Shown here in pieces: positions 32,401 through 46,400 of a stretch of 64,000 nucleotides of DNA (position 1 is its first letter; every line of letters starts with the position of its first letter). Source of the DNA: Phoebastria nigripes (taxonomy: Eukaryota > Chordata > Aves > Procellariiformes > Diomedeidae); NCBI GenBank assembly GCA_035582835.1, contig JAYKAV010002364.1, forward strand, positions 691,143 to 755,142. The letters run 5' to 3'. Both the position numbers and the translations under genes were made by a program. Below the pieces are notes generated by a model that saw only the letters and a program-made list of their open reading frames with translations, was not told the origin of the DNA and searched no databases.

Positions 32401-34423
32401 ACCGCTGGAGGTGCGCGCTTTGCCAGTACCACGATGATGGAGGAGTGGAGTGGGAAATAGGGGCTAATGGAAGAACAGAAGATGTGCTCAATAGACCCAC
32501 CCTCATACATAACTTAATTAATCCTGCCTTAGAGGTACAAACATGCTTAACATCATTCAGGTAAACACTGAACTACTTAGGTTTTTAGTACGCCCTGAAG
32601 ACTTTCACATTTCTATTTAAAGCTAAATGATTACTTCAGTAATTTTTCAGTCTCAGAGCAGAGAAAATAAAAGGAAATCCCACCATATTTGATGAATAAA
32701 GGCGTCCAACCAGTCATATTCTGCCATGACTGCATCTGTGATTTCCACTTTGCTGGGAGGTGATTTTTACCAGCATGTAAAAATTTATGAATTCATGACA
32801 CCTATATAATCTGGTTTTTCTCTACTCCTTGAACCCATGGAAAATGTAAAAATTGAAACAGAAATTTGCACCATTTCAAATACAAAGATTTTAACAGATT
32901 AATCAGTCAGTTTAACATGAAGTGGAGTAACTAAGCTTCACAANATGCTCTGGAGGGCCAAAAACTACTGCTGGGTGACCCAAATCCAAAGCTTGGGAAA
33001 GGGAAGCTCAGGCACTGGACATAAGATGCCAGCTGAACCTCATCCCATGGAAACTGGCAGAACTCAGGCTGGACCTACAGATGCACAGTTGCCCATTGCA
33101 GATGTATCAGACTTAGTAATTTTTTAGATTGCTGCCTTAGCTCAAATCTAGTGGAAGTCGGATTCCTCACTGGTGACTTCTGCATCCAAAAAGTTTTTAC
33201 ATTTTTGGGGATTTTACTGCTATTGTGGAAAAATAGCTGTGAATGGTAAGATGTCTCTTTCATTCAACAGTAATATATTTTGCAGAAATTTACTCAGCAA
33301 TAATGAGAAATAAAGAATATTTGCTCAGGCATCGCACTGTCCTAATATGTGTGTATGTGTGATTCATGATTCAGATTATAGATGGTTTGAATCACCTTTT
33401 ATAATGGCTGTGTTATGTGTCTCCACTGACTACAGAGAGAGTTTTGGGGATCAGATTCTATCTTAGGCAATTCATTTTGGTAGAACAAAACATACAGGAA
33501 GTTTACTCCTCTGCTTACAGTGGCATTCCCAATCGGTAGGACAGTCATCCTCACCCCCCAGTAAAACAGCAGAGCTCTGCACCGCCAGAGACCTGCTGTG
33601 TCTCCAGGTGGCCCTGCTGCCGCAGCTANGCGCAGGCTCCCCTCCTGCAGATCCCTCCGCACAGCTCCAGGAATTGCCCTCCCTCCTCTTTGCTGAAGGA
33701 AACGCTGGAAGCCTGATTTTCATCCTGGGTGGCATGTGGCAATTAACACAGTTTGCTGACTCATTGGAATATTCCACCTTTACGTAGGTAATGTATACTG
33801 AAAAAGGAGAATGAAATGTCAAACACACACCCTTTATAAGATAAAATTGAAGTCATACAATGACGCAGTGGGACCACCACAGTGCTAGATGTGTACTTAT
33901 GAGGGTGTTCTAGAAGTATACAGACATTNATAGGGCTACGTGGTCAAACAGTGTACTTATTTTCCTACTATTCTTTTTTTCAAAAATCTAAGNAGGTGCA
34001 TGCAAAATGACATTAACACTGCAGTGTCACAAAGTCACCACACTCTGGAAAAAGACAAATGTGTGTTACATAATCTTTTTTCCTGTTGTTTGCATTCATT
34101 TCTATTCCAGAAAAGTAGAAACAAGTGCAGAATATAAACTGTGGCGTAAAGCACCCTGAAGGCATTTATGCAAACCCATCCCCTTACTGTTCATTGCACT
34201 GAGAAGCAAATGGGAAGATGAGATTCCTCAATGAATGCAAAACAAGAGGCAGAAACAGAATCTCATCTTTTGTCAGCAAGCAGGCAAATCTCTTGCACCA
34301 TTCTCTAGTGCTGGAATTAATCAGCTTCTGAATAATATGTTCAGGCTGCTTGGTGAGATGATTCTGAGTTAGAAAGTCCTTAAGAAGCCACTCTGCAAGT
34401 GGATGCAGGAAAGAAAAGACGAT
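26480..34423. other. Intergenic, UPP1 to ABCA13 (including ABCA13 promoter and 5' UTR)
   Basis: About 8 kb of mostly AT-rich unique sequence. Notable items are an A-run of about 22 nt near 27579, a GC-richer patch at 32260-32470, and another at 33545-33680. No CpG island stands before ABCA13, consistent with a tissue-restricted promoter. No RNA gene seen. Confidence 0.5.
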
Positions 34424-34492
34424 ATGGGGCGTGCTGTACACCAGTTCAAGGCTCTATTTTGGAAGAATTGGCTCTGCCGTGTGAGGCAACCG
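34424..34492 (+). CDS. ABCA13: ABCA13 coding exon 1
   Basis: Twenty-three codons from ATG to Pro, phase 0, donor CCG/gtgagt. The [12 protein letters not shown] cytosolic N-terminal motif is highly typical of ABC-A proteins. Confidence 0.92.
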
Positions 34493-37400
34493 GTGAGTTT
34501 TTGGAAATGATAAAAAAAGGAATATTTTAAATCTTCTTTTAATATCTGTTGTAAAGAGTGTATCTATCGATTTTCCCTTGTCACTGCAGATTGTTAGGTT
34601 GCACTGCAGGTTGCATAGGCTGGCTGCAATTGGTTCTTGTTTCGTCTTTGGTCTCCTAATTGTTGAAATCACAGGTAGAGAACAACAGTGTGTTTTAATT
34701 CTAAAATGGCTGAATACAGCAATGCTCCCTAATTTGCAAATGAGATAGATAGGAAATCTCATGAAAGTTTTGAAGAGCCACAGCTTGTCTTTTAATTATC
34801 ATTAGATACCACCGGTGCTTCTAGCAGTGGCGAGGATGAAAATCAATTTTCTTCACATTACAGGTACTCATTGGTAATGTAAGAAAGTTTGCACAATTGT
34901 GATCAAAATCTAGATATGGGGAATGCAAGGATTGTATATTAAAATTGTATATACTTCTAAATTTCCTTTCTTATCCACTCTTCAAAGCCTAACTTAACCT
35001 TTCAAATTCCAATATGCAGAATGTGGCAGCTACTTCAACAGCAGTCAAAATTAAAATAAGACTCAAATATGAGATGAGATGTCATTGTTCGCTTTTATTG
35101 CGATTGATGTGATTTTTTAATTTAAGATAGAAGGAAGTGAATTTTCTCAAGTGAGATAACATTTTTGTGGAAAAAAATGACACTTCAATTAACAGTTTCT
35201 CATTGATTTCCCTTGCCTGTGATGATCTGGGGATTTGCAATGAGGCATGTTGTCTGCTTAGGATAGGATTACCTCAATTAAATAAACATACAGCTTTTCA
35301 TTTCAGAAATATTTCACTTAAATAAAATTGTGATTTAGAGAGAGAATTTCTTCTCCAAATGATTTCAAGTGATGTTTTTTAATATGAAAGACATTTTTGG
35401 GGGAGGGATACTGTTGGTCATATTCTTCTCCATTCCTAAACACTTCTGTATGCTCCCTGTTCCTCATACTTCAACTGATGTGCATTAAGTGGCTTCTCAG
35501 TATCTCGTGTTCTCCTCCATGCTGATCTATTTCTCTTCTTGCTCTGTCTAGTTTTCCCTCATATATTTTTGAAGGACAAAATCTTCATTCATGTAAGTTT
35601 TAAGTTTGCCTAATTGGTAGCTTTCCTGAATAGAGAGCTCACTGAGATGCAGACTTCCCCAAACCAGGAATTACAATAAATGACCCAAAGTGAACTTAAT
35701 TCTGCCTGTTCAGAGCCAGGAGCTGCCCTGGGGAATTTGCAAAACCTCCCTATGTGCTCATTGTGGGAACACCATGCGCTCCATCTGCAGTTACACAAGG
35801 AGAAATCCAGGTGGATAGTCCACCTATGCAAAGGGCAGGTCAGACCCCTGTGAATCTGAAGGGAGAAGCATCTCCTGAAAGATCTGATGTGCTTCAGCTC
35901 TGTATTATATTGTGTAGATCTCTCTGTAGAAGGCAATTGTCTTCTCATGGTTATTTATCTGCAGTTAGGGCTAGAAGACAAGTGTGGTCTGTTGAACTAA
36001 TGATGTGTCGTAAGTGTCATGTGGCATTAACTGATATCACACAGTGAAGGGTGAAGGGGCTGTGACAGACGTAAGCATTCAGTAAAGAGTAGGTGTTTTG
36101 ACTGAAATTCAGACAGGCACCTCTTATTAACATGGTTCAAAGGCAGCACAGGGTAATATGTATGTTTGGACATCAGTTGGAGTTTGAAATTGCAGTTGTG
36201 TAGAAGATACCTTCTCATTTCTGTTTTGAGAAGCTTTTGCTTCTGAAGTACAGACTCTGGAAGCTCAGGAGATACATACTACCAGGCAAATGTATTACTT
36301 AAATTTTCTATCACTGCATTTCATAACTATTGTTTATGTAGTATTTATTACCATCCAAATTTGCAGCTAGGTAAAGGATGAAACTTGATTCCCAAATTCT
36401 CTTATTCTGATACCCTAATTTAGAGGAGAATTGGGATTATAATCATGTTGTGAAATGCTTGGAGTGTGTAGTTGCTAATATGGCTATTAGGAGAAAACAG
36501 AAACATAGCCTATCCTGAAACTATGCTTTTTTAAAAAAGTTGCTATTATTAATCATTTTAATTTTGGATTAATGTTAAGCATGAGAGAAATGCTGGTATA
36601 ATTCTTGCTCTTCATCTGCCCCGCCATGAGTGTCATCTTTACCCTGCTTCTGTCCTTTACAGTTCACACTCCTTTCTTCCACACTTTAAAGGATATAAAC
36701 ATCCTTAAAAGTTGCTTACTGCCAAGTGCCCTCTGTTTTGCACATGTACGTTTTTGCATCAGTGCAAAAAAATAAAAATAAAATAAAATAACAGTGAACA
36801 GTTACAAAGTTGTCTGCTTTTATCAGCCAGGTCTTAAAGCTCCATTACCAAATTCACCATTCTTCCGAGGTGCAACTCACCAGAATGTCATGAGTTCTCA
36901 GACCCCAGTTCCCCTCAGTGCCTGGGCAAAGCATCTGCGCAAGGGCTGCCATCTTTTGAATGCCCTTTCTTTGGACCTTCTTCTGTTGGTGCCTTTTCTA
37001 TTTGAACATGAATATGCCTTATACAGCAGTATTACTTCCCACCTTTACGAGGAATAACTTGCTCAATAAGATCAATTTTGCTTGCTTAATGTCTGCAGCA
37101 TGCTGATGGTTCATTGAGTCCTCCAACCTATTTACACTTCAGCCCAACCTGTTGTTGCCTGAGCAGCTGCCTTCTCAGTTCTTGTACTTATCCCAAATTC
37201 TGCTGTTATCACATGCTCTGCAGGAGCCAGCTGAGTGGGGTTTGCTTTATTTGTGTAAAAAAATCATTAGCTTACCAAAGGACAGGACTGCTAAGGGCTC
37301 TTCTGGGAGTTGTGAAAAAAACCCCAACTATTTCAGACTCCCTCACATCCAAGCATCAGCTGCATGGTTGCTGCTGTTGCTACCCAGGCAATGGTTGAGA

Positions 37401-40400
37401 TGGTAGTAAGGACAGCTGGAGCAGACTACGGCAATGTGGACAATGGGATTACTTCTTAATATTCCTAGGTTCTCTGCAATTGCTATTATCAACGTCCAGG
37501 CTCGTGGTACTGTAACAAAGAAAGGCATAAGCATGTTAGACTGAGAAGTCTACCTCTGATAAGCCATTAATGCATACTGAAATTCTGGAGATAAATGGAA
37601 AATGGGGAGATTATTTGTTTTCCTAAAACCTTCTAAACAACAGAAGTTATTCTAATAGGCCTAAACTTGTTTGGCTCACTGTTCTCCAGTCGCAAATTTG
37701 ATATATTTATTAAACCTTGACTTTTATAGATTCACCAAAATCATTGCTATTTACCCTATTCTTTAGGTGCAATGAGGTTTCTCAGGTGAATGGCAACAAC
37801 CAAGGAGAATGCAGCCCAGAATGAGAGCAACAATTGTTTACAGCTCTAATAATTTCATTANGTGCCTTTCTCCCCCAGTGCCAATGCTAGTGGCATTGTG
37901 CAATGTTCATTTTGATCCCTAGGTTTGTGGAAAAAAAAAAAAAAAAAGTATAGAAGATTTGCCCATTTTAAAAAATGCTGCTGTTGTATTTTTGTATTCT
38001 AAGAATCTTTGGCTCATTTGTCCCAGATTTGGAATAATAACCCTTCCCTGCATGCCAGATTTTTGGATATTCTGACTAAGCAAATTAATTTTGGAAGAGC
38101 TTAAACTAGAGGAGAGTTCTGAACTCTAACTGTTCTGTACCTGGCATACCCTGCTATGTTACAGCCTGTGTGACTTTTCTAATCACAGAGTATTCTTCTG
38201 TATTTCTAGCCAGATGATACTCAGTTATACCTATAAATGGGTTATTTCTTCCCCTTTCTCTGTTTTGCTTTCTACATCCCATCTGATAATCCAGCAGCAA
38301 TTCTCAGTGAGTCAAACTCTTAACGTTCAAAATATTTCTAAAATGTAATTGCAGATAAAAAGCCCAGGAACAGGCCAAAACCAATTAACTAAAGTCTACC
38401 TGAAATAAATGCACTTCCTTGGCTATATCCAAAGTCCATGGAAATCTACAGGAAGAATACCACTCAAAGTTTTAGGCCAAGTGATATATCACACCGCGTG
38501 ACAGTTGCAAGAGTGGGCCTCTGGTGACCTGCTATGGTATACCAAAGGGAGTATCAATGGAGAAAGTCCAATTAATTTCACAGCTATCTTAAATATGAAT
38601 GACTGGTCCTTAATGCAGCCTAATAGGGGAAATGGTAAGAAAAAAGAAGGTCCAGAATGAGGGTATTTCTGTATTTGTTTGGATGAACTAATCTAGATTT
38701 TGAAGTCAGAAGCTTGCCTTACTCTGAATTTCTGGGAGATTTGTTTCTCCATTAGTAGGGTTTTGTTTTGTCTCAGTTAATGGCAAACACAGTATATTTT
38801 CTGCTTTTCTGTTGTGGTAAGCAAGTAGAATCTTTCAGATACCATAACTCCTATAAAGCTGTTTGTACAAGCTCAAAAGCATCCCACAGTGCTAGTATCA
38901 TGCTNTTCCTCAATTTTAGCAGTAAGATAGTGTGATATTTTTGATCCTAGGTCTACTTCTCCAGAGACGTTTAATAAAATCTGTTCCGTCCCTCTGGGAA
39001 GGCCTTTGTAATGATTAAAAGTCTTCAAGTCTATCCCTTCTCTGCTTTGTAGCACAAATAAATCCCTCTTACCAACATATTTAATACCCTGCATTTTTCA
39101 CTTGAAACCTTCTTAGTAATTACAAATAACATGTTAGATTTCCTTGACCAAAGAGGTACTCTCACCAATAAGTGTCCTAGTGAAATGCTGCTACAAATTC
39201 ACATCTTTTTTAGTAAGTCTACATTTAGCTTTATACAATAAGACTAGCTTTTTTACTAACATTTGGATACTGGTAACTGAGCCAATAGGTAAAACCATTC
39301 CTGTTCCTCCCACATCATGAGTCCTTATTAAATATAACCAAGAACCTCGAGGTTTTTTGGTTGGTAGGTGACAACCAGTGACTTGTTTTGGCCATGAGTC
39401 CAGTTGGGTTTTCAGAAGTAGAGCTGCCTGGAATTAACTGTGGTGGCTCCTCACCATGGTTTTATTTACATGACCTTGTGTTTTGTCCTGGTTGTTGTAC
39501 TGAAAGAGCAAAAAGCTGGCACAGTTATCTTAGTGCGCAGGGCTCACAAGTATGATTCTGGATATTGTACAATGGACTTGAAAGCTATTGAGCCAACCAC
39601 ACATTCAATTCCTTTACTTATGCTTGATCTGCTTGCAAGAGGTAAAGGAAGTCCCTGATAAAAATGCAGTGCAATAGGACAGATAGATAGAAAACAAAAC
39701 AGCAGGCTTAAAACCAGAAGACTTTGGTTAGTCCACAAGTTCCCCAGAGATAGTCCCCATGATGCAGAATCCCAAGTGGCTTATCCAGCTTACAGAAAGA
39801 TGAGTAGAAGCAAAGAAGGGCAGATGATAAGGAGCCTTATCCTATCTAGAAGGCATTATCAAGTGAATACCTAAATACACCTACAGCTCTGCTCACAGGT
39901 GTCAGGGCCCTGAGGGCACTGTTAGGTCTTAATGGCCCTGAACAGCCTCACCTGGGGCCTCCACCCACACACCCAGCCCTGCCCCTATTTAAACTCAGTC
40001 TGGGACCTTCAGTAGGATTGGTAGTCTTTAGCTCATCTGTATCTTCTCATAGGCTGTGCTAGTGATTGCAGGACTGTGTCTGACCCTGGTTGTTCTCACT
40101 GGATGTGACCATGGCCTGCAGGTTAGCTTCCTGGCTTGATCTTAGGCCTGTCTTATCACTGCAGACTTGCCTGGAGATCCAGACTCTCAGTTGAACCTGG
40201 CTGCCATTGCCCAGCCTGCTTGCCTTGCTGGGGTGCTGCAGGAGAGACCCTGCCTGACAAGGACCCTGCTGGCCTAGCATCCCCTTTAGCTCCCTGCCCT
40301 TTAGAGAGCAGCTGGCTGGTGCTGTGCTCTGACTGCCAGCTTGGGTGGCCTTGAGCCCTGAGGCAAGCACCAGGGAGCCCAGCCTGTGGCTGTCCCTATA

Positions 40401-43400
40401 AACCCTGCCTGAGCTCTCGTCTCCTACAGCTCTGATCCTGTACCTGGGCTTCTTGTGGGACCTTCCCCCAGCACTGGCCCGGGGTGGTGGTGGTGGTGTG
40501 TGTTTCCAGGAGCAGCCTTGACCCTTTCCAGCCCCTCATGGACAGCCTGGTGATACCTCCTCCAAGTCTCTTCTGCAGTGTCCTTTTCCTCATCTGCTGT
40601 ACCTGGCTCCACACCCCTCCCCCTAAAATAGCCTGCAGCAATGGCACTGCTCCACAGCAAAGCCCCTCTGATCCCAGATGGGAGGTACNTTGATGAATGT
40701 GCCAAGGAGGGGAGGCTGCTTCCAGGGCCCTGGGGGCACTGCTAAGCCTTAATGGCCCTCACCTGGGGCTCCACTTGTGCCCAGGGCTCCACTAAAATGG
40801 GGCTTCTAGGCCCTCAGCTCCTGCCTGGGTGAAGTTGGAGGAGCACCACCCTCCAGCTCAGCTTTTGTGCTTGGCAACTGTCTTTCTGGCTTGACCATGG
40901 TCCTGCCTCATCACTGTGACCTTGCCTGAGGATCAGGGCTCCTGGTTGAAGCTGGTTGTGATGGCTGGGACTGCCCTGCTCGCCTCGTGGGGTCCTGTGG
41001 GATGGGTCCCCAGCTGGCAAGGCCCCTGCCCTGCTGGGAGGTGTTACTGTGCATGGCTCCCTGTGCCTCAGGGAGCAGCTGGCCCTTGCTGCTCCCTGAA
41101 AATTTGAAAGCACCAGGCCTTGCTTTTTTTTGGTTGGCTCCTATTGGGTTTGGAGTGTGTTCAGTTTAGATAAATGACAATTTCCCTAAATTTCAGGAAG
41201 CTTTTAGTTCCTTGCCTCGTGTTCAGCAGAGCAGGCCTTTTCCACAGGGAAGACTCTGCCACTGGATTTTGTTCTTAAGCATTATGTTACTTTTCTCAGG
41301 TATTTTTCTAACATACCCAAGTTTAGGAATCACTTCCCCAGTGGGATTTGATTCAACTCTGACAGTTTAGAAATAAAAATCCTCAATATGCTTTGGAGAA
41401 GTTAGTAGCCTCTAATGGGAGATCTTTAGTGTGGTTCTTTGTCATTTCTACTACATTTCTGTTACTGAGTTTGGTATTCGTACTTTCCTAGCACTTTTAT
41501 CAGTGAATCTAGAAATCTTTTGAAAGTTGGCTGAATGGCAATTTCTTCCTTTTTGCAGCTGAAAATTGAGACAGATGTGTATGTTTGGTTTTTTTTTTTT
41601 TCTCTGTGCAATCTGTTTGGGGGTTTGCATCCTCTCTGCGGAGGCTCAAGCACATACTGTGTACATGCAATTTGGTCAGAGGAGACAGGCTCAAAATCTG
41701 CAAGTCCCGCAGTGCACCAGCTTGGGTGTCTTTTCATTGTGGCCCTGGAAATGGGAAGGCAGGGAAATGAGAAGCATGGTGGTAGGCAGCCTTAGGCCTA
41801 TTAGCTTGGTCTCACAATGCCCTGCTGCTGGAGGTGACAAAGGCAGCTTTTGGAGAGAGGTGACTGCAGGTGAAAGAAAGGGTGTAATGGCAGCAGTCAG
41901 GGAGCCAGGGAGGGACAAGGAGGTATGCCGCTGGGCAGGGTTCAGGACAACAGGCTTCAGGGGAGCATGAGGAGTTGCAGCAAGGTGCAGAATGCTGCTG
42001 GCTTCTTAGGAGGCTCAGGTATGGGAAAGATGGATGTCACTGTGTTGACCAGAAGCAAATATCTACAAACGCTATAAGTAGAAGAAATGAAAACTGCTTT
42101 TGTACTCAGAAAGCAGTGTATTTGGCAAAGTTATAAGTTTTTTAAATAGGTCTTAATTACTAATTTGCTTTTAATGATCTTATTCTCCCTTAAGTAGTTG
42201 TAGAGGGGATGTTTAATGTTTTTTTTATTAAAAGATATATGAATTTTAATGATTTGTTCCCAAATCCTGTTTTCTATAGTACTGACGATGTTTTGATTTC
42301 CCTTTTCAGGTCCTGTCTCTGACTGAAATACTCTGGCCATGTGTGCTTTTCTTGATTCTGGCTGCAATCCGCTTCCAGGAGCCCCCAAAATACAAGGAAA
42401 ACTGTATGTTTTGTTTCACCTGTGTTCTATTTTGGTCGCCTCTGCTTGTAGAAGTGTTTAGGAAATATTAATGATATCCCAGAAGGGGGGACTTAAATGT
42501 AGTGGAGTCAATGGAAAGAATCCTACAGTGGGATTCAGTCTCATCTAGCTGTGGATCTGAGCAAGTCATATTTAGGTGGGAAAGACATACAAAGTTTAAG
42601 GTCTGATTTGCCAGACCAGTTTTAGACATCTACTTTGGCGTACGGTGGATTACTTGGGTTTTAGTTGTACTTATTTCTTTCTGTTGAGCAATGGAGTTTA
42701 GATTGGCTCAGAGATAGGTAATTATGCAGTAGTTATTAACAGTTAGATAAGATGAATCTTACCCCTACTCACTTCCTGGGACTTAGAATGAACATTTTGT
42801 AAATAATAAATTCTTCCATTCCCATCAACACTTCAAAACTTGTTATGACTACCTCCACCTTATAAAGTTCTTTTTGCTTTTATCTTGCCAAATGTTAACT
42901 TCATTCAGAAAAGAATGACTTGTGATATTATAGTCTATTCAGTTTATTATTCTGTTATTCACAGATGTCAGTAAGCTGGCGATAAACCAGCTTTAGCTTC
43001 ATTAGAAACCAATTTGGTAAAACAATTATAGATCTGTAGAGTGAAACATCTGGAGAGAATCTAGCCTGCACTATATACATTTACTTTAGACTAGCTCTAG
43101 TCTGGACCCAAGGATGCAATGCTAATGGTTTGAGTACATTAAGTGTGCTCTTGGAGTACATGTTCTGCTTTGTTTTAGCAGAAAGGGATCCAGTGTACAT
43201 GCTCGGAGAGCTTTCTACAACGTGGACTGGAGTGTGCTAAATAAAAATAACTCATCTGCAAATGGCAGTGGTCATTCACAACTCAAAATTCATTATTTTA
43301 TACATCAGGTACAGTTCCTGAGGAATGAAGGATGGTTTGACTAACAGTGCAATTTCTAATGGTACATGTCTCAAAAATATTGGCACCTGAATTTAAATAA

Positions 43401-46400
43401 AATTAGGATTTTTAAGTATCATGTACATGTAGTAAACTCCCCATTTCTGCATCTTTCAGTTCTGAATATTTAGTAAGAGTGCTAGCCCAAATGCTAGCTT
43501 TCTTATCTCCTTCTCATTTCATTCCCTTAATTTTCATGTAATGGTTGCCAAAAGAAGGTTATTCAGAGGAAGAGGGGAATGACCTTTCAAGTATTTCTCA
43601 ATTTAACTGTTTTAAACAAAGAAATGAAGTTGAATAGGAACCCTATAGCTATTCCTTATGTTTCAAAATAAGCAAAAAGTTGCTTTATATTTTGAAGTTT
43701 AAATTCTCAGAACTACGGAGAGATACGGATAAATTCCAGAGATATGGAAAAGTTGCTGTTTAGAGAGTCTTGACGGATGTATGTTCAGACATTGCTGAGG
43801 CCTTCATCTCATGAAAGCCTGGGAGAAAAGAGGAAATACTATTTTGTGAAGAAGTTTATATTCTAATCTAGGCCACAAGTCATTTTGGGCAGAGAGACTA
43901 GAAAGCATATGACGTTGCAACGCCATTACTACCATGAAAATCAGCTTTTCAAAGACTGCTCTCAAATGTTATACCCTGTTGTCACAGTCTGACACAGAAG
44001 TTATTCATTTTCTGTGGTGAATTAGTTGTTCTTAAATGGGACACCTGCCATCGATACAACTTCATTGTTTGCAGGAGACAAAGCCTCTTTCTAGGAGAAG
44101 GGAACACAATGTGATGGTACAGGTTTGTAACTGTGATGTCACTGGTTTTAATTCTGCTGCTGCTTGGTTTTAGGTTACTTAGAAGCTCGGGATTTACCAA
44201 GTCGGGGCCTTTATCCTTTCATGCGAACCCTTTTCTGTAATGTTGGTTCAAGATGCAAGAATACTAGTTACACAACACAGAAAAACAACCGCTTACAGTA
44301 AGTTATACGAATTTGACAGAGCTGTCTATCACAGTGCATCTCTTTCTACAGCAAAGGCTCTTATTGTCTTGTACACAGGTAGAACAGGAGCTTTGTTACT
44401 CTGTGCTGAAAGTTGCCTTCAGCGTCGTTATGAATGCAAAAGATGTAGGGCCTTAGTCATGTCTCTTCCTAATTTTTGTTTGCCTTTCTTGGGCATTTCA
44501 TGCTGTTATTAGATATTGAAAACTGTTTTGGGGGAAAATTGGAGAGGTACCTTGTGATATTCTTGCCTTTCACTGCTGCCATATGAGAGCATACTTTTAT
44601 CCTTCACTAGAAAGTCTTTTATTACATGAGGGTGAGATTGAGCCACAGAAAGTGTATCATACATGGATTTAAACTTTGAATAGTTTGGGAGCATACATGG
44701 TGGAAGAAATAAACACAGAAAAGCACAAGGATAACTCTCGAGTAAGACCCACAAAGAGCCTAAAAAGAGTAGCAGAAGCTCTGTAATAAAAAGAACTTGA
44801 AAAAGTAGTCTGTTAGAGGGCCTTGTCACAGGATCCCAGAATGCAGAAAGAAAAACGATGAACTTGAATTTGGGCTTTTTCTTTAAGAAATGTAGTAATT
44901 TCATCTACTTCAAAATGTTGAAAAGCATTGAGATGAAAGATATGCAAATTGGCTGAAGGATGTAGTCATAAGCAACCTTTCAAAATATATAACAATAAAG
45001 TCAAATTAAGGTGAGCTAATCAGAATATATGTGTGTATATATGTATGTTTATTCTTAGAAAATTGAGAATAACTACCAAAAAATATCTTGGAGATTTGAG
45101 CCAGGTAATTGTGTAAGAGCGTCAAGTTTTTATGGTTTATTGTTGTAGAAGTTTATAGGTAGCAATAAATTCAGCATGCAGCAAGTTGGAAAGCTTCAGT
45201 ATCACAGCAATAGGCCATAATACTTACCGTTCGATCTAGACAGTCTGTTCTAGTTATTTGTACATGTAGACAGCTGTTGGTTGAGCATAAGATCATGCAA
45301 AATAAAGCTTGTTTATGGGCAAACAGCTTCTACATAAAGCAATAATTTGTTAGCAGAATTGAAATCTTAACAGTTTAAGCCACAAATCATTATTAGTCCA
45401 GATCTAGTATTACACAAAATACTTATATACAGAAATTATAGTATTACAGTAATATCCCTAAACAAAAATTCTCATAATAATAATAATAATAAACCAGTTA
45501 AAATTGTTACACAACCACTTAGTTTCTACTCCCTTCCCTGGGGTTATGCTCACCTTTCCACTGCTGCTCTGGGTCATAAGATCAGTGGCTGCAGTCTGGT
45601 GGTGGTGGGGTTGTTATGGCAAGTCATGATCTGAAACCCTTTACCTGGAGGAATGTGGTGTTGATGGCTTCTTTTTCACTCTAGGGTGCACTTGGGGTCA
45701 CTTATGTTTGCTAATGTGCTTTTATACCTTGCTTGTTCTCCGTTGATCTGCATCTCTATGATTACAGCTGAATTTATATGGTACATCTGAATGTATATGA
45801 TATCTTTTACATATGTTAGGTACCTGTTCTTTTTTCTTGATACTTATAAATTGGCTTTGTCCGGCTATAGTTCTGCATTTTAACTGACCACTGGTGAGTT
45901 GTTTATAGCCATGGGGTCCTCAGTGCCAGCCTGTGCCCCATCTCTTATCATCCTGGACCTGTACTCCAGTACAGTGCATCCTGTGTCCCCACTTCTCAAG
46001 GCTTCTACTATTATACTGGGCCTCTGTTCCTCTGCACTGCTTTGCTATGTTAATCATAAATACCTCATTTTGCACTGAATGATCACTTGTTACTACTATC
46101 TGTATAAAACTATGTTGGTAGTATACAACGACAAGTGAAAGTAAAGCAAATAACCATAGCCATCTGGCCAGAAAAAAAAAAAAAATGTTAAAACTAAACC
46201 AAGTCAAAAACAAAACTTCAGGCACATTAAGACAAGTTCAGACAAAGCAAAGGTGGCAAGCCACTGTGCCATGGGCTTGCAAACTCAGTACAAAGCCTGT
46301 AGCCTGTTACTTGCAGTGGCAATACTATATTACTGGGTTATAGAGTTACAATAGCTGTTGGCCTTTTTAAAAATTGTTTCCTAAAAGGATAGTTTTTATT

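Noticed and set aside
45500..46270. Possible LTR or retroviral fragment
   Set aside because: Composition differs from the flanks and there is an A-run at about 46171, but I could find neither TG/CA ends with a duplication nor a recognisable coding motif.
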